DNA of 13,575 bases, taken from assembly GCA_013054445.1 (NCBI GenBank), contig JAAMPI010001508.1, positions 1 through 13,575 of the forward strand, written 5' to 3'. Source of the stretch: Cudoniella acicularis (lineage: Eukaryota; Ascomycota; Leotiomycetes; Helotiales; Helotiaceae). Positions 9,201 to 13,575 of this stretch are shown here, in pieces; position 1 is the stretch's first letter, and every line of letters begins with the position of its first letter. Under the pieces are notes generated by a model. It was not told the DNA's origin and ran no database searches. It saw only the letters and a list, made by a program, of their open reading frames with translations. Made by a program: the position numbers and the translations under genes.

Positions 9201-9370
9201 GGCGAAGACGTAGTATGTGATGTATGTAGTAGTGGCCCAATCGAGACGGCCTTACCAGCGTCTCTTGTTACTATGCCGCACACTGGGAGTATAGTCATCC
9301 AGCAGAAGCGGCGCGTAGCTTACCTAGAGCTTAGCCGGTATAAAAAGGACCTACTCGCCGTCTAAGGGAC
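6240..9370 (+). pseudogene. OrsD zinc finger + tyrosine-recombinase-like + RecQ helicase pseudogene
   Basis: Reading through stops and shifts gives one ancestral order. (1) OrsD-type finger, 6299-6840: CCLCNSCLTRSKYGLEVH then a His five residues on (Cys codons 6365-6376), followed by VQTFFAEKQHIRYFVV and a WLRQTGIEEHTWGLKK run. (2) Recombinase-like core, 7208-7740: LRESELF with Arg codon 7238-7240, a middle part shifted by one frame (7291-7500, FKDNIRFLPAP), then HTDWRQMTV with Arg codon 7592-7594, NHS with His 7634-7636 and a Tyr at 7661-7663. (3) RecQ-type helicase, 7850-9230: Walker A ATGEGKS (8000-8020), motif II NKAH in place of DEAH (8455-8466), TAT motif III (8550-8558), ESGRAGR motif VI (9003-9023), and a Cys module CRRTC...CDVC (9138-9227) like the RecQ zinc domain. 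At least three frame changes and many TAG/TAA codons make it non-functional. Confidence 0.75.
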
Positions 9371-9708
9371 GTGCCTAATGCATATAGTCGAATCAGTTCG
9401 AGTCGACTTGATTCAGCCGCGTTGTGATTAGCTCCCGCCCTATATGACCTTGAACCCACGCCCCGGCCCCGGCCCCGGCCCCCGAGGCCGTGCCTCTCGC
9501 CTCCTGCCTTCAGTCTCCCTTGACCGCTTACTGTTTTGAGTAGAAGGACGCCTTCTATTCCCGGGCTAAGACATTTTCTGCCTGCTCTAGTAATTTCAGT
9601 ACGAGTCGCGTCCTTTTCATGTTAGATATCCCCTTGAATAGCCTCGATTAATTCAAGAAGTAGTTCTATTTAACTAACGAATTGGGTCCTTTATAACAGC
9701 CATTAAAC
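9371..9708. other. Spacer between the two element genes
   Basis: After the last readable helicase segment I can follow only a Pro/Arg-rich translation through the CCCCGG repeat, then AT-rich sequence leading to the ATG at 9709. A decayed C-terminus of the helicase gene could extend into the first half. No RNA gene seen. Confidence 0.35.
9461..9482. repeat. CCCCGG hexamer microrepeat
   Basis: Three consecutive CCCCGG units plus CCCC lie inside the decayed element. In the helicase frame they would encode Pro-Arg repeats, so this may be a coding microsatellite of the original C-terminal tail. Confidence 0.6.
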
Positions 9709-10458
9709 ATGTCTTCTTTAGCTGATACCAGGCACGATATCTTGATTTTCGACTCAGCTTTATAGAGTAATCATCTATAAGCTATGCTAGTACGCGCTGG
9801 TACCGCACGAGATCACTGCCCACCTTCGAAGCTATTACTAGAGAGACGAGGGGTTAACACTCCACCAGGTCAAGGCTATCAGTGACCACTGCCTTAGCTA
9901 CCCCTTTCGACCTCCTACGTGGATCAAAGAGATACCGATGCTACCTACTACGCCGGCGATCCCATTTCCCCGTTTATATCAAAACGGATATTGTTGCCGG
10001 CTATACTTAGCCTAGAATCCTTATGTCTGCTTAACAGAGGGAGGTCTGACCGAGCATCTCAGAAAGTAGCATCAGGGGTCTCGTCCCCGTGGTGGTCAAT
10101 CCGCAGCTCAAATGCTAACATCCAGCCTTCACACTGTAACTACATTTCCCATTGCCTACCAAGCTTTCTTCCGACGAAACCTGTTTATCCGATACTTCCC
10201 GGTACAACCAATCTCTGCCGATGCCCAACCCCCTAGCCGGGACCAGAGTCCAGTAGCAGTGTATAGGCCCTCTCAATTCCAGAGCAAGTTGAGCTGCAGC
10301 TAGATCAGAAACTAGCAGCATTAGAGCCGGTTACCACTAGCCGTCCAGGCAAACGGCACTTTAGTCAGGTCTTTCCTTGGTTAGATACAACCCAGTGGAC
10401 ATGCTACTTAAAAGGACAGGACCTTCCTAGCTCTACAGCCGTCCAACACTTACATTGA
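9709..10458 (+). pseudogene. Second OrsD-type zinc-finger gene, decayed
   Basis: An ATG in good context (AAAC before it) at 9709 opens a frame that breaks after about 18 codons, and homology continues in another frame from 9794: ALVPHEITAHLRSYY, then an Ile/Asp/His-Cys-Leu segment, a Pro-rich stretch, NGYCC, NPYVCLTEGGLTEHLRK and His, then QAFFRRNLFIRYFPV (10112 frame). After one more shift a 60-codon open stretch (10276-10455) has a coiled-coil-like start (PEQVELQLDQKLAALEP) and PWLDTTQWTCYLKGQDL. This order (start-proximal His-Leu-Arg block, C2H2-like finger, QxFF...YFPV, PWLxxTxW) is that of OrsD family proteins (PF12013, named for the A. nidulans orsellinic acid cluster). It is more divergent than the OrsD part of the upstream gene, so it is a different family member rather than a simple duplicate. 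In-frame TAG codons at Gln-like positions point to RIP. Confidence 0.7.
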
Positions 10459-11017
10459 CTAAAGTAGAGAAAAATCAACGTCGGCGCGAGCAAAGAATCC
10501 GTAGCTACCGTTAGAAACAGCCAGAGAAAGAGCAAGTTTAGGAACATAGCTCAAAGTCTTCAAAACTAGGCTATAGGCCGGCCAATTCTAAGGGGAGTGT
10601 ATATTAGGTAACATCTATTATGTCTAAGAATTATTTAATTGTAAGTAGTTATAGTTATAGAAAATTCGTGCCTGCTAAAGGTTTCCCTCTTCATATTATC
10701 CGCCATCAACAACAAGGATCGATCCAAGCATCTACTCTATCAGCACACAGGATTCTAGAGGGCGAGCTAAATCAAAACTTTAGCAGCTTCAAAGTGACTT
10801 AGAAGGAGCCAGTAGTACAACCCCTTGTAACACCTTGCCTTCGACATAATTAAGTAGAAATATTAGCACCTGATGCTGCTTTACCCGGTTTCGGATAGAG
10901 TCAAATGTTTGGCATTGCTTATTTAGTTCGAATTTAGCCGTGCACGCTGCTTCAGTCTCGTCCCAAACTAATAACACGGTCTCGACCTATAAAGTAGGAA
11001 ACCTACCTCAATGTTGA
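10459..11017. other. Right edge of the repeat island and 3' flank of the transporter gene
   Basis: From 10452 to about 10600 one frame is readable with only two TAG codons and is rich in Arg, Lys and Gln (VEKNQRRREQRIRSYR...), ending at TAG just after a GGGGAGTGT run at 10592-10600. That could be the basic C-terminus of another element, with a polypurine tract next to the start of a long terminal repeat, but this is uncertain. The rest is AT-rich and without a gene; its right end is the 3' flank of the minus-strand transporter. Confidence 0.35.
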
Positions 11018-12828
11018 CTAATTATTTTTTACCCCAACTCTCCCCATTCGCCTTAGCCCAAAACCCCCGATTAAACATGCGACTCCCATCGACGCAAAGG
11101 CTGTCCAGAAGCCCACACGATATCCCGCCAATAGTCCCTCTTCTATGCCGGTGCTATGATCTCCCTCGCTCTTTGTCACCGAAGCAGAAACAACAGCTAG
11201 TAACGTCAATCCAAGACTCGATCCAAACTGTGCAACTGTATTAAACACCGCACCTGCCAGCGCTTGTGTGTGTGCGGGAAACTCTTCCGAGACGGCAAGT
11301 AGACCAATGGTGAACAGGATGTCGCACGACAGTGGTGCGAGGAGCTGCGCTGGGAAGGCTGCATACCAGTACGGCCAGTGTGCCGAAATGAGTGCCATAA
11401 GAAGAGGCGAGCCGGCGCTTAGAAGAAGAGAGACAAGAATAAGGAGGTATGGAGTTGTACGGTGGATGAGGAGGCCTGTGGTTAGTTGAATACAGAACCC
11501 GACTACGAGAGATGGCAAGATGCGGAGAGATGCTCCAAGTGCAGTTGTGTGTTGAACATTTTGGAAACTGTGAGGCAGGGTTATTATACAACGGTTTAAG
11601 GAGAGAAGAAAGGATTGAGAATGGGCCATACAAAAGAGAGCAAAAGGCTTCCATTGAATTTCCAACAGCATTTGAGAATAAGACTATGAGGCAGACGCTT
11701 GTAAAGACTGCATTTTTCCAGAGCGAATTTGGGATGAGGGCGGGGAGTCGCAAGCGTTCACGTCGACTTTCCCACTTGATGAAAACCGGGATTAGAGCAA
11801 CACTGATCAGTAGGAGGGCGATGTTTGCCGGCCGGCGGATATTTGAGGCGGAACTTGTGAGTGTCCTGTATAGTGATGAGTGAAATGAGGCTTTGTATAT
11901 ATACTTGGTATAAAAAGGGACTTACGCAAAGACGTAAGAGAAAATTGCCAGACATGTCGATGCCGTCAGTGCCCCAACCCAGTCTACCTGGTTCTTTAGG
12001 TTGGTGAGATCGGATCTCTCGACCACAGCATCAGGTGGCAAAGCCCATAAACTGGCTGCAAAGAGTGCTAGCGAGAGACTTCCACCGAGGTAATACGAGA
12101 AGCGCCAGCCCACCGAGTCGAGCATGACGCCTTCGAGAACCAATCCCAAGGAGAATCCGATTGGTTGCACGAAACCCAGACACGAAAAGCCTATGTTACG
12201 TTTCCGGCCTCTGGGAGCCGCATTTGCAACAATAGCAACAGAAGTGGGCAGACATAGTGACACGGCAATTCCCTGCATCGCACGAAACATGACAAGTTCA
12301 ATACCTGTACGAGCGAAGCCACATGCGATAATAAACCCGCCGGTAAGCAAACAGCCAGCCAGATTGATACGCCGGGTGCCAATTGCATCTGCGACTGAGC
12401 CAGCGAGGAGAAGGCAGGAACTGCTCGTTAAACTGCTTATGTTTAGTTCCATCCCTCAGCTAGTGCTGCCTAACCAAAGAATCTTACTAATATACGCTAG
12501 ATGGCCAAAGTAAAAGATGCTCTGGGAGAGAAAGATCAGACGCCATCCGTGGAAGACCGACGGTGAGAAAGCCATTGCTCAAACTACTAAGGAACTGAAC
12601 ACCTGTGAGTACCGCGATGATGGCAAAAATGCGCCCATCTTTCAGGCCCCTATCTTCTAGGTCAAGAGGTACTCGAATAGAACTGCCCGAGAATATCTGA
12701 GCATCTACTGCGGCCCGAGAACTTGTAGATGCCCGACCAGGGACATAAGGCGAGATCGATGGGCGTGCAGGTATTGAGTCATTGCTGTTGGGAGGTAAAA
12801 AGTCGATAGCAGGCAACAGCTCTGACAT
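11018..12828 (-). CDS. MFS transporter, 14-TM DHA2-like (4 exons, 543 aa)
   Basis: Exons 12828-12488, 12432-11926, 11865-11632 and 11567-11018; introns of 55, 60 and 64 bp start GTAAGA, GTAAGT and GTATGG and end CAG. Joined coding length is 1632 nt with no stop. The first 60 or so residues are polar and cytosolic; about 14 hydrophobic segments follow. Seen: MFS motif A in the loop between TM2 and TM3, GSVADAIGTRR (Gly125, Asp129, Gly132, Arg134, Arg135); the LLLWPSSVYYLT start of TM2; a Gly-rich TM5 (motif C region, with Pro in GFVQPIGFSLGL); and VGWRFSYYLGG in TM6. These are features of fungal drug:H+ antiporters of the DHA2 type (relatives include yeast ATR1 and AMF1). It probably moves a small molecule across the plasma membrane by proton antiport; substrate unknown. 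It may serve the cluster on the far side of the repeat island, as product exporter or resistance pump, or be independent. The gene looks intact. Confidence 0.9.
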
Positions 12829-13113
12829 GATGGTGGAACAGAGCTGTTTGTTTCGCAATTTTAGGGTTTTAGAGGTAGAAAATAGTCGTTTGCGGTTGAA
12901 GGACGCGAGACGACATCCGGATCCTAAAGTTGAAGTTGGCAGGTAGCGTACTTTAATGAGTCATTCCCAAAAAAATTTTTTAAGTCCGACTAGTGTTGGT
13001 GCCTGCCTATAGTTAAGGCAATCAGGCAACAATCACATGATTGACAGTGCCTGGGAGCAATTACGGCCATAGGGGCAAAACACCATTAAAGCAAAGGGCG
13101 TTTATAGGCACTA
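12829..13113. promoter_or_regulatory. Upstream region of the transporter gene
   Basis: Between the transporter start and the transposon edge. It holds the ATCCGGAT palindrome (12915-12922), the Gcn4-type site listed separately, an A/T run at 12969-12982 and an imperfect inverted repeat at 12995-13030 (GTTG-GT-GCCTG with CAGGCAAC). The octamer TAAGTCCG occurs at 12981 and again at 13112, the second at the presumed transposon end. Confidence 0.4.
12955..12965. promoter_or_regulatory. Gcn4/CpcA-type site (AATGAGTCATT palindrome)
   Basis: A perfect 11-bp palindrome with TGAGTCA at its centre lies 127 bp upstream of the transporter ATG. TGAGTCA is the classical site of Gcn4/CpcA and other AP-1-like bZIP factors. 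This suggests control by amino-acid starvation or oxidative-stress regulators, by inference only. Confidence 0.5.
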
Positions 13114-13575
13114 AGTCCGTGCCCCCCCATTTCGCCCACCTCGCTTAATTCTAGACCACCCCCTTCCAACCCTATTAACTCTACGAATCTTGAACTTCTA
13201 TACAATCGCTCGCAGCAGTAGATTCTATAGACGAATCAGAGTCTTCCTCATCAATTTCACGGTCTCCTGCCTCGATCTGAGCCTCTTTAATCGCCTGAAT
13301 GTCCGCAAACTTGGAATTCGGACTAGTCCGAACCTTCCGTCTTTTCCTAGGCTCTAATTGCTCGACCCGAGCTTCTAAATGCTTAATTCGAAGCTCTGAC
13401 TGCGCTAAAGCATATTCCTTTTCCTCGAATCCTTTTACGACCTTCCTAAAGAATAGACGACGAGTTAGAAGATCAGGCTCGCCTAATCGGGTAATCGTCT
13501 CAGCCTGTCTTCGTATATCCCGTGCTACCCGAGGGGTTTCCTAGGGTTCTAGAGATATATTCTCACTCTATACGA
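13114..13575 (-). mobile_element. Fot1/pogo-like DDE transposon, 3' part, cut by the window edge
   Basis: The right edge holds the C-terminal part of a Fot1/pogo-type transposase (see next entry), running off the window. Its downstream end is probably at 13114, where AGTCCGTGCCCCCC follows a TA dinucleotide (13112-13113). Fungal Fot elements insert at TA and often have termini beginning AGTC and rich in C, so this would be the right terminal repeat next to a TA target. The other end lies beyond the window and could not be compared. Confidence 0.5.
13181..13575 (-). pseudogene. Fot1/pogo-like transposase C-terminus, two in-frame stops, partial
   Basis: The minus-strand frame ending at TAG 13183-13181 reads ETPRVARDIRR, LFFRKVVKGFEEKEYALAQS, HLEARVEQLEPRKRRKVRTS, NSKFADIQAI and an acidic Ser/Glu/Asp tail. 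The TPR...A..., KGFEEK-Y-LAQ coiled region, basic PRKRRKV (nuclear-localisation-like) and SKFA-I motifs are typical of the region after the DDE domain in fungal Fot/pogo transposases. Two in-frame TAG codons interrupt it (minus-strand TAG at 13570-13568 and 13543-13541), each easily derived from CAG, as RIP would cause. There is no start codon within the window. The catalytic domain and the CENP-B-like helix-turn-helix lie outside. Confidence 0.75.

Larger units (their letters stand above)
6190..10600 (+). mobile_element. Degraded OrsD / recombinase-like / RecQ-helicase element (RIP-damaged)
   Basis: The whole block reads as two decayed genes on the plus strand: a long OrsD finger + tyrosine-recombinase-like + RecQ helicase gene (about 6240-9370) and a second OrsD-finger gene (about 9709-10458). 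Its base composition is unlike the cluster genes on both sides. The stop codons fall where Gln (CAG/CAA) or Trp (TGG) is expected, and motif residues are lost through G-to-A changes, which matches RIP. Boundaries are approximate because I found no terminal inverted or direct repeats. Related RecQ-like helicase genes are common near fungal telomeres, so a subtelomeric position is possible. Copy number in the genome would settle whether it is mobile. Confidence 0.6.

Noticed and set aside
6190..10600. Helitron interpretation of the helicase element
   Set aside because: The helicase is RecQ-type with a RecQ-like Cys module, not the Pif1-type of Helitrons, and I see no Rep HUH motif.
11241..11955. 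Frames on both strands across transporter exons 3-4
   Set aside because: They read through introns or lie antisense. The spliced minus-strand model gives continuous MFS homology and proper GT-AG borders.
1..13575. CRISPR arrays, rRNA genes, bacterial operons
   Set aside because: No spacer-repeat periodicity, no rRNA-like sequence, and the genes have eukaryotic introns.

Overview
The window looks like nuclear DNA of a filamentous ascomycete (Pezizomycotina). The genes have several short introns of 46-64 bp with GTAAGT/GTATGN donors and CTAAC/CTGAC-type branch sites. The encoded families are typical of fungal accessory or secondary-metabolism loci. The transposon relics carry the C-to-T / G-to-A damage expected of repeat-induced point mutation (RIP). 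I cannot name the species.

Left part (1-5667), an accessory gene cluster made of two divergent pairs. The first pair is a small cupin (minus) and an aldehyde-dehydrogenase-like protein (plus, five exons, membrane tail). The ALDH-like protein lacks the catalytic Cys, the Glu of the ELGG box and the cofactor-side Lys. The second pair is a LigB-type extradiol ring-cleavage dioxygenase of the DODA group (minus, two exons, metal-ligand histidines intact) and a small unrecognised two-exon gene of 129 residues (plus). The promoter between the second pair holds a CCGTACGG palindrome followed by three 13-bp tandem repeats centred on GTCGG, a good candidate array for a Zn2Cys6 regulator.

Middle part (about 5670-10620), a repeat island. 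An AT-rich block (about 5820-6180) is followed by a GC-richer block with many stops and frameshifts. Reading through the damage gives one long ancestral gene with, in order, an OrsD-type (PF12013/DUF3505) C2H2-like zinc finger, a domain with the motif layout of a tyrosine recombinase, and a RecQ-type SF2 helicase ending in a RecQ-like zinc module. A second, separate OrsD-type gene relic starts near 9709. I take this to be a dead mobile or subtelomeric element. The combination OrsD finger + tyrosine-recombinase-like core + RecQ helicase is the most interesting item in the window.

Right part (11018-13575). A four-exon, 14-TM major facilitator transporter (minus, DHA2-like) is preceded by a perfect Gcn4/CpcA-type palindrome. 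The window then ends inside a Fot1/pogo-like DDE transposon whose transposase C-terminus is readable but carries two TAG codons.

Working hypothesis: the left genes form part of a pathway that opens an aromatic (catecholic) ring, with the MFS transporter as possible exporter or importer, and the cluster has been invaded and split by RIP-inactivated elements. The pathway product is not visible from the sequence.
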